Shown here: piece by piece, positions 10,767-19,442 of the stretch
How the letters are laid out: every line of letters starts with the position of its first letter
Numbering within the stretch: the first letter of the stretch is position 1
Source of the DNA: Planctomycetota bacterium
Lineage (GTDB): Bacteria > Planctomycetota > UBA8742 > UBA2392
Direction of reading: 5' to 3'
Assembly (NCBI GenBank): GCA_022071975.1
Contig: JAJVIO010000075.1
Span: 1 to 49,957 of the forward strand
DNA length: 49,957 bases
Made by a program: the position numbers and the translations under genes
Notes under the pieces: generated by a model
The model's input: the letters and a program-made list of their open reading frames with translations, nothing else
The model's database searches: none
Told to the model about the DNA's origin: nothing

Positions 10767-11872
10767 TTTACCAGCACATAGGCCGCGTGGCTGCCGCTGA
10801 TACTGGGGGCGTTGTGCAGGATCGTCTTCGGCGCCTTGGCTTTCAACTCCACCGGCCTGCCGCCCGCCAGGGGCGTGTAAAACTCGCCGTTGCTCAGCAT
10901 CAGCACGTTGGCCGCGAACTGCACCGACCCCGCGGCCGGCCAGGTGCCGAAGTTGCCGCGGTGGCTGACGGCCGGCACGTGCAGCCCCAGCTCGGCCTGT
11001 TGCCGGTCGTTCAGGCGGGCGCAGCGGGCGCCGCCGTCTCGGTTGGTGGTCACCAGGTCAGGCTTGGCATCAGCCAGTTCCACGGCCAGATTGGGCCCGC
11101 CCTGGTCGTGACGGCCGACGCGGCTGGCGGCCACGCGCGCAAGCGCCCGACGCGGGCTGTCGTCGCGCTCCAGCACGAACACCGCGGCACCGTCGCCCGG
11201 CACCACGCCGCGCCGAGTACCCCAGGGGTCAAGGCCGGGCACGTCATCCAGCACCAGCTGGCCGGTGTGCGAGCCGAACTCGTGCAGCATGGGCGTGACC
11301 TCATCGGCGCCGCCCACCAGCAGCACGTCGGCGCGCCGCGCCTCGAGCAGGTTCACGGCCGTGTCCAATGCAGCCTCGAAACAGATGTCCCGCTGGGCGC
11401 AAGTCAGGTTCACGCCGGTGGCGTTGATGTCGAGCGCGATCTGGCTGGCCAGAATGCCGTGCACACTGTTCATGAACTGCAGGGGGCTTGCGGCCGCCTC
11501 GCCGTTGTCGATCCAGGAATCTACGAACTTCTGGGTGGGCTCCATGGCGCCGAAGCTGGTGCCGAAAACCACGCCGAGCCTTGACGAGTCAAGGGAAGCC
11601 GGGTCGAGCTCTGCGTGTTTCAGGGCCTGGCGCGCGGCCACGGCGCTCATGCGCGCGAGCCGGAACATGCGGCGCAGCTTGCGAGGCTCGATCAGCCCCT
11701 CGGGCTCGGCGGGCACAGCCATGTAGGCGGGAGCCTTGACCACGCTGCCATCGAAGCGCTCGAACTCGTGCAGCGCGCAGGCGTTTGAGCCATCCAGCAA
11801 CCCACGCCGGAACGCCGCGGCGTTAGGGCCGAGCGCGGAGACGACGCCGATGCCGGTGACGACGATGCTCAT
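10763..11872 (-). CDS. Beta-ketoacyl synthase-like protein with degenerate active site (chain-length-factor-like)
   Basis: 369 residues with the thiolase fold: MSIVVTGIGVVSALGPN at the N-terminus and a C-terminal HAAYVLV strand. Where active synthases have ACxSG, this protein reads NLTCAQRDICFEAALDTA. Aligned by the downstream helix, the nucleophile position is an aspartate (about 162), with C158 four residues early. The NAHGT histidine motif is missing, and GHT is replaced by SHRGNFGTWPAAGS. It is therefore probably a non-condensing partner that forms a heterodimer with an active ketosynthase and sets chain length, as in type II PKS and aryl-polyene systems. An AGGAGAGG Shine-Dalgarno-like tract precedes the start. 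It contains one TTGACGAGTCAA palindrome (11581-11592). Confidence 0.8.
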   Translation of the reverse strand: MSIVVTGIGVVSALGPNAAAFRRGLLDGSNACALHEFERFDGSVVKAPAYMAVPAEPEGLIEPRKLRRMFRLARMSAVAARQALKHAELDPASLDSSRLGVVFGTSFGAMEPTQKFVDSWIDNGEAAASPLQFMNSVHGILASQIALDINATGVNLTCAQRDICFEAALDTAVNLLEARRADVLLVGGADEVTPMLHEFGSHTGQLVLDDVPGLDPWGTRRGVVPGDGAAVFVLERDDSPRRALARVAASRVGRHDQGGPNLAVELADAKPDLVTTNRDGGARCARLNDRQQAELGLHVPAVSHRGNFGTWPAAGSVQFAANVLMLSNGEFYTPLAGGRPVELKAKAPKTILHNAPSISGSHAAYVLVK

Positions 11873-11883
11873 GCCTCTCCTCG

Positions 11884-11961
11884 AGGCGGCAGTCGGCAGG
11901 CGGGAGGCGGCAGTAAAAAGCGCCGCCCATGCCTCACGCCTCCAGCCTCACGCCTGCTGCT
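11884..11961. repeat. Heptad repeat array with inverted partner
   Basis: GGCAGTC-GGCAGGC-GGGAGGC type units are followed after a short spacer by GCCTCAC-GCCTCCA-GCCTCAC-GCCTGCT units, all with period seven. The two blocks are roughly complementary and could form a hairpin. The array lies just upstream (on the minus strand) of the start of the degenerate ketosynthase gene. Confidence 0.7.
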
Positions 11962-11984
11962 GGTTGCTTCGTTCATGCTCATCC

Positions 11985-12389
11985 TCATACGCGTGGCGCC
12001 GGGTTCATGATCCGGTGCGTTGCGCCCCTTACGCTGGGGACGCTGAAGTTGATCACAATTCCCAGCGGCAGGCCCGATACCCGCAGCAGCGTCTGCATCT
12101 CCTGGTCCTGGAACTGGGTCAGGTTCTCAATGCTGTGCACACGCAACGCAACCAGGCTGTCCACCACCAGGTCGATCACCGCGCCTTTGTCCACCCGGTG
12201 CTGGCCGTAAATGATGGGCACCGCGATGTCGCGCTGCACTTTGCGCCCGGCCTGCTCCAGCTCATAGGCCAGGCAGCTCAGGTAGGTTGCCGCCGGCAGG
12301 TTGCGCCCCAGCGCGTCGTGCACGCGCTGCGCGGCGATGAACACCTGCTCGAACAGCCAGTTCAACTGTTGCTGGCGCTGCGGATCCAT
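11985..12389 (-). CDS. GxxExxY-family protein
   Basis: 134 residues from ATG 12389; a GTG one codon earlier is also possible. It matches the family by VHDALGRNLPAATYLSCLAYELEQAG, in which the name-giving GxxExxY is degenerate (LPAATY), and by the later DLVVDSLVALRVHSIENL and LRVSGLPLGIVINF segments. The family is predicted to have a nuclease-like fold, but its biochemical role is unsettled. It overlaps the stop of the ketosynthase gene upstream on the same strand, so it is translationally coupled to it and is probably in the same transcript. Confidence 0.75.
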   Translation of the reverse strand: MDPQRQQQLNWLFEQVFIAAQRVHDALGRNLPAATYLSCLAYELEQAGRKVQRDIAVPIIYGQHRVDKGAVIDLVVDSLVALRVHSIENLTQFQDQEMQTLLRVSGLPLGIVINFSVPSVRGATHRIMNPAPRV

Positions 12390-13624
12390 CACTTCGCCTC
12401 CGTGAAAACCAGCGCAGCGTTGTTGCCGCCGAAGCCGAAACTGTTCGACAGCACGTGCTTCAAACCCGGCGCCGGGCGATTTTCAGACACCAGGTCCAGC
12501 TTCGCATCTTCAAGCGGCGCGCGCAGGCCCAGGTTCGCCGGCAGCAGCCTGTGCCGCAGCGCCCACACCGAAACCACGGCCTCGACGCCGCCGGCCGCCG
12601 CCAGCGTGTGCCCGAAGAACCGCTTGGTGCTGCTGACCGGCACGGCGCTTTCGCCGAACACGCTGCTGATCGCGCGCGCCTCAGTGCGGTCGTTGTCCAG
12701 CGTGGCGGTGCCGTGGGCGTTGATGTAGCCGATGTCGGCCGGCTGCAAACCCGCCATCTCAAGCGCCTCGCGCATGGCTGCGACCGCGCCTTTGCCCTCG
12801 GGATGCGACGCCGTCAGGTGGTGGGCGTCGCAGGAATGGCCGTAACCCGTCAGCAGCGCGAGAATCTTCGCGCCGCGCGCCTTCGCGTGCCGCAGGTCTT
12901 CCAGCACCAGCATGCCCGCGCCCTCGCCGACCATCATGCCCTGGCGCTCGCGGTCAAAGGGGCGGGGCCCGTCCGGGCTGACCACCTTCAGGCTGCAGAA
13001 GCCGTTGAAGGCGATGCGCGACAGGCTGTCCGCGCCGCCGGCCAGCATCGATTTGCAGCGCCCGGCGCGGATCGCGTCCGCCGCCAGGCCGATGGCGTTG
13101 GCCGCGCTGCTGCAGGCGGTCATGAAACTGAGCGTCGGCCCGCGCAGCCCCCAGGCTTCGGCCAGGCGATCCAGTGTGTTGGCGCCCTCGTGCACGAAGG
13201 CCCCGCGCAGGTCCACCTTTTCCGGGTTGCCGACCTTGGCGCGGCTGCGGGCTTCTATATAGAGGGCTTCGCTGGTGAGGGTGCCGCACACGCTCTGTCC
13301 CACGTACGCGCCGGCGGCTGCCAGGTCGCCCAGGCCTGCCTGCTCCACGGCTTCCGCCGCCGCCACCAGGGTCAAAGCGTCCGAGCGCGACAGGCGCTTG
13401 CGCAAGTGCGGCGTCAGGCCGGGCACGGAGTCCAGGTCGGAGTCCAGCTCGCCGCGGTACTGGCCTACCGGGAAATCGCCGACGCTCGACTGCCACAGGC
13501 TGAGCGCGCCCACGCCTTCGCGCCCCTCGCGCAGGGCCCGGTCCATGGCGGCGACGCCGCGGCCGCAGGCGCCGATGACGCCAAGGCCGGTAACTGCTAC
13601 AGGCTCAGGGGGCTGCTGGGGCAT
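12389..13624 (-). CDS. Beta-ketoacyl-ACP synthase (FabF-like), lipid cluster
   Basis: 411 residues with a full condensing-enzyme active site: C171 in TACSSA, H303 in NAHGTATLDND, K333 and H338 in STKRFFGHTLAAAGG. It elongates an ACP-bound acyl chain by decarboxylative condensation with malonyl-ACP. It follows the ACP gene (13727-14014) on the minus strand and is coupled to the GxxExxY gene and then the degenerate synthase. That makes an ACP - KS - accessory - chain-length-factor-like order. It is distinct in sequence from the third synthase at 14903. Confidence 0.92.
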   Translation of the reverse strand: MPQQPPEPVAVTGLGVIGACGRGVAAMDRALREGREGVGALSLWQSSVGDFPVGQYRGELDSDLDSVPGLTPHLRKRLSRSDALTLVAAAEAVEQAGLGDLAAAGAYVGQSVCGTLTSEALYIEARSRAKVGNPEKVDLRGAFVHEGANTLDRLAEAWGLRGPTLSFMTACSSAANAIGLAADAIRAGRCKSMLAGGADSLSRIAFNGFCSLKVVSPDGPRPFDRERQGMMVGEGAGMLVLEDLRHAKARGAKILALLTGYGHSCDAHHLTASHPEGKGAVAAMREALEMAGLQPADIGYINAHGTATLDNDRTEARAISSVFGESAVPVSSTKRFFGHTLAAAGGVEAVVSVWALRHRLLPANLGLRAPLEDAKLDLVSENRPAPGLKHVLSNSFGFGGNNAALVFTEAK

Positions 13625-13726
13625 AGACGACGTCGTGATCCTCCGGCCGCCAAGTTAGCTGCCGCGCAGTACAAACGCGAGAATGCGGGCGGCGCGTCCC
13701 GGCGCCGTCCGCCTGGTGTAAAACGG

Positions 13727-14014
13727 TTAGTTCTTGCGGTTTTCCTGCACGAAGCGGGCCAGGCTGCTGAGCGTGGCGAACGCCTTCTTGCCCACCTCGG
13801 ATGACTCGATGCGCGCGCCGTAGGTGGTTTCCATCAGCATCACCAGCTCCAGCGCGTCCACGCTGTCGAGGCCGAGCCCTTCACCGAACAGCGGGGCGTC
13901 AGGGTCGACCTTGCCGGGGTCGACATCCTCGAGGTTCAGGTGTTCGATGATCAGGGTCTTCAGTTCATCAACCAGGGCTTCCACGTTCCGCTTCCTTGCT
14001 TGCTGCCGCCCCAC
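13727..14014 (-). CDS. Acyl carrier protein, lipid cluster (ACP 1)
   Basis: Up to 95 residues; the first ten are basic and a GTG start at 13984 would give 85 residues beginning EALVDELK. The phosphopantetheine site is the serine of GLGLDSVDALEL, in the usual helix II context. The acidic helices fit a free-standing carrier that shuttles intermediates among the cluster enzymes. It is the first gene of the leftward arm and is divergent from the ketoreductase. Confidence 0.93.
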   Translation of the reverse strand: MGRQQARKRNVEALVDELKTLIIEHLNLEDVDPGKVDPDAPLFGEGLGLDSVDALELVMLMETTYGARIESSEVGKKAFATLSSLARFVQENRKN

Positions 14015-14102
14015 GCCGGAAGCGCCCTACTCGACGCCCGGCAAGCCAGCTAATATACGCACCTTCGGCGCGCAGTGTAAAGCGCCCGCACAGGAGGCAG
14101 GT
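14015..14102. promoter_or_regulatory. Divergent promoter region between ACP 1 and ketoreductase
   Basis: This 88-base gap separates the two arms of the lipid cluster and is the natural site for a shared control region. A TAATAT hexamer at 14051-14056 could be a rightward -10 box. AGGAGG at 14092-14097 is the ribosome binding site for the TTG start at 14103. Confidence 0.5.
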
Positions 14103-14828
14103 TTGGCAGGCATCGCGCTGGTTACAGGGGCTTCCCGGGGCATCGGGCGCGCCGTGGCGAAACGCCTGGCGGCCGACGGCTACCGGGTCTGGGTCAACTA
14201 CGGGCGCGGCAAGGCCGAGGCCGAGAGCCTGTGCGCGGAGATCGAGTCCGCGGGCGGCAGCGCCATCGCGGTGGGCTTCAACGTGGCCGACGGCGAGGCC
14301 GTGCGGGACGCGCTGGAGCCGCTGATCGAGGCCGAAGGCGCGCCCGACGTGGTGGTCAGCAACGCCGGCATCACCCGCGACGGGCTGTTCGCCATGACCA
14401 GCGAAGAGGAATGGTCCAGCGTGATCGACACCAACCTGGGCGGCTTCTACCACGTGACCAAGGCCTGCCTGCGCGGCATGCTGCGGCGCCGCAGCGGGCG
14501 GATCATTGCGATTTCAAGCGTTTCCGGCCAGGCGGGCAACGCGGGGCAGGTCAACTACTCGGCCAGCAAGGCGGGCCTGATCGGCGCCTGCAAGGCGCTG
14601 GCCAAGGAGATCGCCAGCCGCAAGATCACCGTCAATGTGGTCGCGCCCGGCTTCATTGAGACCGACATGGTGAAAGACCTGCCCAAGGAAGAGCTGGCCA
14701 AGGCCGTGCCGCTGGGGCGTTTCGGGACGGCGGACGAGATCGCCGCGGCCGTCAGCTTTCTCGCCAGCGAGCAGGCCGGCTACATCACGGGCCAGGTGCT
14801 GGGCGTCAACGGTGGGATGTACATCTAA
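14103..14828 (+). CDS. 3-oxoacyl-ACP reductase (FabG-like), lipid cluster
   Basis: 241 residues from TTG 14103, chosen because a perfect AGGAGG lies five bases upstream and the protein then begins at the conserved AGIALVTGASRGIG. It is a short-chain dehydrogenase: TGASRGIG cofactor loop, VVSNAGITRDGLF, the serine-tyrosine-lysine catalytic set (SSVSGQAGN...YSASKAG) and the C-terminal GQVLGVNGGMYI. It reduces beta-ketoacyl-ACP with NADPH. First gene of the rightward arm, followed after a heptad repeat array by a ketosynthase. Confidence 0.95.
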   Translation: MAGIALVTGASRGIGRAVAKRLAADGYRVWVNYGRGKAEAESLCAEIESAGGSAIAVGFNVADGEAVRDALEPLIEAEGAPDVVVSNAGITRDGLFAMTSEEEWSSVIDTNLGGFYHVTKACLRGMLRRRSGRIIAISSVSGQAGNAGQVNYSASKAGLIGACKALAKEIASRKITVNVVAPGFIETDMVKDLPKEELAKAVPLGRFGTADEIAAAVSFLASEQAGYITGQVLGVNGGMYI

Positions 14829-14833
14829 AGGAA

Positions 14834-14902
14834 GGGGTTAGGGGTTAGGGAATAGGGGCTAGGGATAAAGCCCCAAGCCCCAAGCCCCAAGCCCCAAGCC
14901 CT
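14834..14902. repeat. Heptad repeat array, inverted blocks, abutting a start codon
   Basis: GGGGTTA-GGGGTTA-GGGAATA-GGGGCTA-GGGATAA then AGCCCCA four times and AGCCCTA. The first block is roughly complementary to the second, giving a potential hairpin. The final unit runs directly into the ATG of the ketosynthase at 14903, leaving no purine-rich ribosome binding site. Confidence 0.8.
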
Positions 14903-16120
14903 ATGACGGAACGAGTGTTCATCACAGGCCTGGCCGCCGTTTCCTGCCTCGGCAACTCGCTGGGCGAGATCGAGGCCGCTCTGCGTGAAGGGCGCAGCGG
15001 CGTGGTGATTGACCCGCGGCGGCGCGAACTGGGTTTTCGCTCGGCGCTGACCGGCGCGGTCAGCGGCTTTGACCCCAAGTCGCGGCTGGACCGCAAGGCG
15101 CGCAAGAGCATGCACGAAAGCGCCCAGTGGTGCGCGTTCTCGGCCTTCGAGGCGATCGCGCACGCGGGCCTTGACCTGTCAAGCCTGCGCAGCCCGCGCG
15201 TGGGGCTGATCATCGGCAACGACAGCACCAGCCAGCCCAACGTCGAAGTCGCCGACGCCGTGCGGCGCGATGGCACCACCCAGCAGCTCGGCAGCGGCTA
15301 CATCTTCCAGTGCATGAACAGCACCGCCACCATGAACCTCAACGCGCTGCTCGGCACCCAGGGCGCGGCCTGGACGCTGGCGGCCGCCTGCGCCAGCGGC
15401 GCGCACGCGGTGGGGCAGGGCTTCACGCTGATCCGTGCAGGCCTGCAGGACGTGGTGATCACCGGCGGCATGCAGGAAATCAACTGGGAGAGCATGGCCA
15501 GCTTTGACGCGCTCGGCACCTTCAGCAAGCGCGAAGACGCCCCGCAAAAGGCCAGCCGGCCCTTTGACAGGTCAAGAGACGGCCTGGTGCCCAGCGGCGG
15601 CGCGGCGGCGCTGATTATCGAAAGCGAGAGCCACCTCAAGGCCCGCGGCGGCAGGCCCCTGGCCGAGCTGATCGGCTACGGCTTCAGCAGCGACGGCGAG
15701 CACCTGACCCTGCCCAGCGGCGACGGCGCGCGGCGCGCCATGCGCATGGCGCTCGGCAACGCGGAACTTGAGCCCGGCGCCGTTGACTACATCAATGCCC
15801 ACGCGACCAGCACGCCGATCGGCGACGCCAAGGAGGCCGAAGCCATCCGCGACGTGTTCGGCGAGCATACCCCCGTCAGCAGCACCAAGGGCATGACCGG
15901 CCACGAGTGCTGGATGAGCGGGGCCAGCGAAATCCTGTACAGCGCCCTGATGCTGCGAGGCGGCTTCATCGCGCCGAACCTGAACTTCGAGGCGCAGGAA
16001 GAGGGCGCCGCCAGGATCAACGTCGTCGGCCGAACGCTTGAGCGCCCGCTGCGGCATGTGCTGGTCAACAGTTTCGGCTTCGGCGGCACCAACGCCTCTG
16101 TGGTGCTGGCGCGCGTGTAG
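14903..16120 (+). CDS. Beta-ketoacyl-ACP synthase (FabF-like), second active KS of lipid cluster
   Basis: 405 residues. Catalytic set intact: C163 in AAACASGAHAV, H300 in NAHATSTPIGD, K329 and H334 in SSTKGMTGHE. The alanine in NAHAT and the GHECWMSGASE segment set it apart from the synthase at 12389, so it probably handles another step or chain length. A DSTSQPNVEVADAV segment and the LVNSFGFGGTNASVVL C-terminus are typical of this family. The start is preceded directly by a pyrimidine-rich repeat rather than a ribosome binding site. Two TTGACNNGTCAA palindromes lie inside (15171, 15564). Confidence 0.93.
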   Translation: MTERVFITGLAAVSCLGNSLGEIEAALREGRSGVVIDPRRRELGFRSALTGAVSGFDPKSRLDRKARKSMHESAQWCAFSAFEAIAHAGLDLSSLRSPRVGLIIGNDSTSQPNVEVADAVRRDGTTQQLGSGYIFQCMNSTATMNLNALLGTQGAAWTLAAACASGAHAVGQGFTLIRAGLQDVVITGGMQEINWESMASFDALGTFSKREDAPQKASRPFDRSRDGLVPSGGAAALIIESESHLKARGGRPLAELIGYGFSSDGEHLTLPSGDGARRAMRMALGNAELEPGAVDYINAHATSTPIGDAKEAEAIRDVFGEHTPVSSTKGMTGHECWMSGASEILYSALMLRGGFIAPNLNFEAQEEGAARINVVGRTLERPLRHVLVNSFGFGGTNASVVLARV

Positions 16121-16157
16121 CCTTGCGCTTGCGGCCGCGGCTCAATGTGATGAGCGC

Positions 16158-17579
16158 ATGCACGCCGAGATCCACTACCTGTTTCGCCACGCGGTGATGC
16201 GCGAAGTCGCGTACCAGCTGCATGTGCCCAGCTCCCGGGCGAGTCTGCACGCGCTGGTGCTGCAGATCATGGAGCAGGTGTTCAGCCCCGAAGATCTCAG
16301 GCCGCTGGCGCTGGAACTGGCCGATCATGCCCGCGAGGCATCAGAGGCCGAGCGCGAGGCTAACTGGCTGCAGGTGGCCGCGGATTACGCGCGCGAGGGC
16401 TTCCAGAATGCGCTGGCGATCAGCGTGCTGGAGCGGCTTGCTGCGCACCCAAGCGCGACAGACTCCGCCCGCATACGAGTCGAGGCCGCCAGGCTGGCGT
16501 TGCTGCTGGGCCGCCCCGAGGAGTGCGAACGCCTGCTGCCTGAACCGGGCGCCGACGTCCAGCTAAGGGTGGATTGCCTGCTGCTGCGCGTTGAGGCGCG
16601 CGTGCAGGCAGCAGATTATCGGCCGGCCGCCGACTACGCTCGGCAAGCCATGGAACTTGCCCGTGCCGAGCACCTGCGAGAGGCGGTCATTGAAGCGCGC
16701 GTCTCGGCCGCGAGTGTGGTGGCGCGCGAAGGGCGGGTTGGCGAAGTTCGTGCCCTGAGCGAGGCGCTGCTGCCCGAGGCCGAAGGCCTTCAGCGAACGC
16801 GCGTCAAGTCGCTGCTGGCGGGCGCGCTGATGCACCAGGACGAGCTTGAGCCAGCGCTCGAGCTGTATGCCCAGGCCGAGGCCGAGTATCGCGAGGCCGG
16901 CGACCTGCGCGGCGCCATGGGCACGCGCGGGAACATGGGCCACATCCTGCGTCGGCTGGGCCGCGTCGAAGAAGGGCTCGAGTGCTACCGCCACGTGGAC
17001 CGCGAGGCGCGGCGCACCGGCGACCAGCGCAGCCTGATGATCGGGCTGGGAAACCTGGGCAACGCGTTCCGTCAATTGAAGCGCTTCGATGAAGCCCTGG
17101 AACACATGCGCCAGGCGGAGGCCATGGCACGCGAACTGGGCGACCCCCACGCCGTGGCCATGAATGTCAGCGCGCGCGGCAATGTGCTCTATGAACTGGG
17201 CAGGCTGGAGGAAGCGCTGGATTGCTTCCGCCTGGCCGAGGCGGAACACCGCCGAGTGGGCTCCATGCACGGCTTGATGACCAACGCCGCGAACCGGGGC
17301 ACCACGGCCGCGGCCATCGGGCGTTACGAGGAAGCCGTGGCGGCCGTGCGCGAAGCCCTGGGTCTGATGCGCAGCGTGCAGATGCGTCATGCGTTGAATG
17401 AACTCTCGATGCGCGAGGTGCTGGTGCGTTCGCTGCAGGGGCTGGGGCGTCAGGCCGAAGCGCGGGAAGCCGCCCGGGAGGCCGAGGAGTGGCTGGCAGG
17501 AGTGAACGATGAGCGGCTGCGCCAGAACCCCGAAAGCCGGGAGTGGATCGAGATGATCGGCAGGGTGGCCCATGCGTGA
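16158..17579 (+). CDS. Tetratricopeptide-repeat protein, apparently a truncated ATPase-TPR regulator
   Basis: 473 residues from ATG 16158. The N-terminus (IHYLFRHAVMREVAYQLHVP, then SSRASLHALVLQIMEQVF) resembles the segment that joins the AAA/NACHT ATPase part to the TPR part in large regulators and kinases (FRHALLRDVAYxxL...R..LH). The ATPase itself is absent. From about residue 65 the chain is helical repeats; canonical TPR units are clear around MGTRGNMGHILRRLGRVEEG, IGLGNLGNAFRQLKRFDEA and VSARGNVLYELGRLEEALDC. It is probably a protein-interaction scaffold. It overlaps the next gene by eight bases (ATGCGTGA), so it is coupled to the flavoprotein gene. Confidence 0.75.
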   Translation: MHAEIHYLFRHAVMREVAYQLHVPSSRASLHALVLQIMEQVFSPEDLRPLALELADHAREASEAEREANWLQVAADYAREGFQNALAISVLERLAAHPSATDSARIRVEAARLALLLGRPEECERLLPEPGADVQLRVDCLLLRVEARVQAADYRPAADYARQAMELARAEHLREAVIEARVSAASVVAREGRVGEVRALSEALLPEAEGLQRTRVKSLLAGALMHQDELEPALELYAQAEAEYREAGDLRGAMGTRGNMGHILRRLGRVEEGLECYRHVDREARRTGDQRSLMIGLGNLGNAFRQLKRFDEALEHMRQAEAMARELGDPHAVAMNVSARGNVLYELGRLEEALDCFRLAEAEHRRVGSMHGLMTNAANRGTTAAAIGRYEEAVAAVREALGLMRSVQMRHALNELSMREVLVRSLQGLGRQAEAREAAREAEEWLAGVNDERLRQNPESREWIEMIGRVAHA

Positions 17580-19086
17580 GCTGATCGTCGTCGGTTCCGG
17601 CATCAGCGGCCTGAGCGCCGCCGTCGTGCTTGCCATGCACGGGCGCAGGCCGCTGGTGCTGGAGGCGCACAACGTGCCGGGCGGCTGCATGCAGATGTTC
17701 CAGCGCAAAGGGCCCTTCGGCGCCTGCCGCTTCGACACGGGGGTGCACTACGTGGGCTCGCTCTACCCGGGGCAGGTGATGTGGCGGCTGTTCCGCTATC
17801 TGGGTGTTGACGTGTCAACCCAGCCGCTCGATCCCGCCTGCTTCGACCGCATCAGCCTGCCTTCCGGAGAGTTCTGCGTGCCGGTCGGTTGGGACAAGCT
17901 GGCAAACGCGCTCAAGCAGGCCTGCCCGGGCGAAGAGACGGCGATCGACGCCTACGTCGCCCGCATGCGCGTCGTGGAGGCGGCGCTCAACTGGCACTCC
18001 CTGAACCCCGAAGCCGAGGGCGCCTACGACCGCGAGCTGTACGAGACCAGCCTGGAGCAGCTCTTACGGCGGCTCGGCGTCAGCCCGCGTTTGCGCTCGC
18101 TGCTGTGCGCGCAATCGTCGCTCTATGCCGTGCCCGCGGCCGACGTGCCCCTGGCCATCCACGCGGCCGTGGTGGGCAGCGCCGTGGAGGGCCCGCACTA
18201 CATCGTCGGCGGCGGCGACGCGATCACCCGGCCGCTGGTGAAGCGCCTGCGCGACCTTGGAGGCGAGCTGCGCCTGCGCGCCCCCGTCGCGCGCGTGCTG
18301 GTGGAGGGCGAGCAGGCGGCCGGCGTTGAGCTGGAAAGCGGCGAAGTGCTGCGCGCGGACGAAGTGATCCTGGCCGTGCACCCGCAGGCGGCCGTGAAGC
18401 TGCTGCCCGCGGACGCCTACCGCAAAGCCCTGCGCGAGCGTATGGCCGAAGCGCCCGAGTGCGTGGGTGCATTCGTGGTCTACGGCACGGTCGATCCGCA
18501 GGCCGACCTGAGCGGCATCAGCGACCGTAACCACTACCTGCTGCGGGAGGACGACCCGGACTGTTTCTATCGGCCGAGCATGGATGGCCCGGCCGACGCG
18601 ATCCTGAACTTGCCGCCGGCGGTCGGCGGCCAGCAGCTGTTCAGCGCCATGGGCAGCGCGCGCTGGGAGTGGTTCGAGCCCTGGCAGCACAGCCGCACGC
18701 TGAAACGCGATGCGGCATACAAGGCGCTGAAAGACCAGCTTACGGCGAACATGCTGGCGATGATCGAGCAGCGCCTGCCGCAACTGAAGGGCCGACTGCA
18801 CGTTGTTGACGCGTCAACACCTCTTACCCTGCGCGACTACGCGGGCTACCCGCGCGGTGGTATCTACGGCGTGCAGCCGAGCCTCAGCGCGCAAGGCCGT
18901 TTCGGCGTGCGCCGCCGCACGCGTTATCGCGGCCTGTACGTCACGGGCGCGGGCACCGGCACACCCGGCATCCTGGGCGCCTGCGTCACCGGCTTCGGCG
19001 TGGCGGGCTGCATCCTCGGCACCGAAGAGCTGATCCGCGAAGTCAAGGCCGCCACGGAGCCGCCTGTTAAAGAGGAAGGCGCATGA
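17572..19086 (+). CDS. FAD-dependent oxidoreductase of the phytoene desaturase / retinol saturase family
   Basis: 504 residues. The N-terminal Rossmann motif VVGSGISGLSAAVVLAMHG and LEAHNVPGGCMQ bind FAD. The body (FDTGVHYVGSL, GGGDAITRPLVKRLRDLGGEL) and C-terminal GLYVTGAGTGTPGILGACVTG follow the CrtI/RetSat pattern. Such enzymes desaturate, isomerise or saturate conjugated polyenes. In this cluster it plausibly alters double bonds of an ACP-made chain; this is inference. Coupled to the TPR gene upstream and to a small gene downstream (ATGA overlap at 19083). Contains two palindromes (17807, 18806). Confidence 0.88.
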   Translation: MRELIVVGSGISGLSAAVVLAMHGRRPLVLEAHNVPGGCMQMFQRKGPFGACRFDTGVHYVGSLYPGQVMWRLFRYLGVDVSTQPLDPACFDRISLPSGEFCVPVGWDKLANALKQACPGEETAIDAYVARMRVVEAALNWHSLNPEAEGAYDRELYETSLEQLLRRLGVSPRLRSLLCAQSSLYAVPAADVPLAIHAAVVGSAVEGPHYIVGGGDAITRPLVKRLRDLGGELRLRAPVARVLVEGEQAAGVELESGEVLRADEVILAVHPQAAVKLLPADAYRKALRERMAEAPECVGAFVVYGTVDPQADLSGISDRNHYLLREDDPDCFYRPSMDGPADAILNLPPAVGGQQLFSAMGSARWEWFEPWQHSRTLKRDAAYKALKDQLTANMLAMIEQRLPQLKGRLHVVDASTPLTLRDYAGYPRGGIYGVQPSLSAQGRFGVRRRTRYRGLYVTGAGTGTPGILGACVTGFGVAGCILGTEELIREVKAATEPPVKEEGA

Positions 19087-19442
19087 TCACCGTCAGCCGA
19101 CTGGTAACCTGTGAAAGGGTTGGGGCGAAGGGCCCACACACTTTGTGGCGCGTTCGTCGCGCATGGAGGTCTCCTCCAGAGCGACTGGGTGTGTATGTCG
19201 AATTCCACCGACCCAACGAAGCGCAGGATTTCGACTGGTTCCTTCGGATCTGGCGAGGTTCAAACCTCGTGGTTGAAACCGAGGTCGAACTGGAGATCGG
19301 TGTCGGCCGGTTCGTGGAAAGCACCTACAATTTCGGCCTATTGCAGGCAGAGGCCAAGACCTACCGTATTGAGGTTGTGCTCAACGGTGTTCCCATTGCG
19401 TCAACTGTGATAGACTTTGGAGACCCGGAGGCGTTGCCGTGA
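19083..19442 (+). CDS. Small beta-rich protein, DUF6941-like
   Basis: 119 residues. Alternating strands and a pattern of an early cysteine (VTCERV), a central FHRP...FLRIWRGSNLVVE segment, and a closing YRIEVVLNGVPIASTVIDFG. This resembles the DUF6941 family of small phage- and plasmid-linked beta proteins, though I rely on pattern only. Codon and base composition is less GC-rich than its neighbours (for example TTCAAACCTCGTGG), hinting at a separate origin. It is coupled by ATGA to the flavoprotein upstream and by GTGA to a 48-residue gene downstream. Confidence 0.55.
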   Translation: MITVSRLVTCERVGAKGPHTLWRVRRAWRSPPERLGVYVEFHRPNEAQDFDWFLRIWRGSNLVVETEVELEIGVGRFVESTYNFGLLQAEAKTYRIEVVLNGVPIASTVIDFGDPEALP

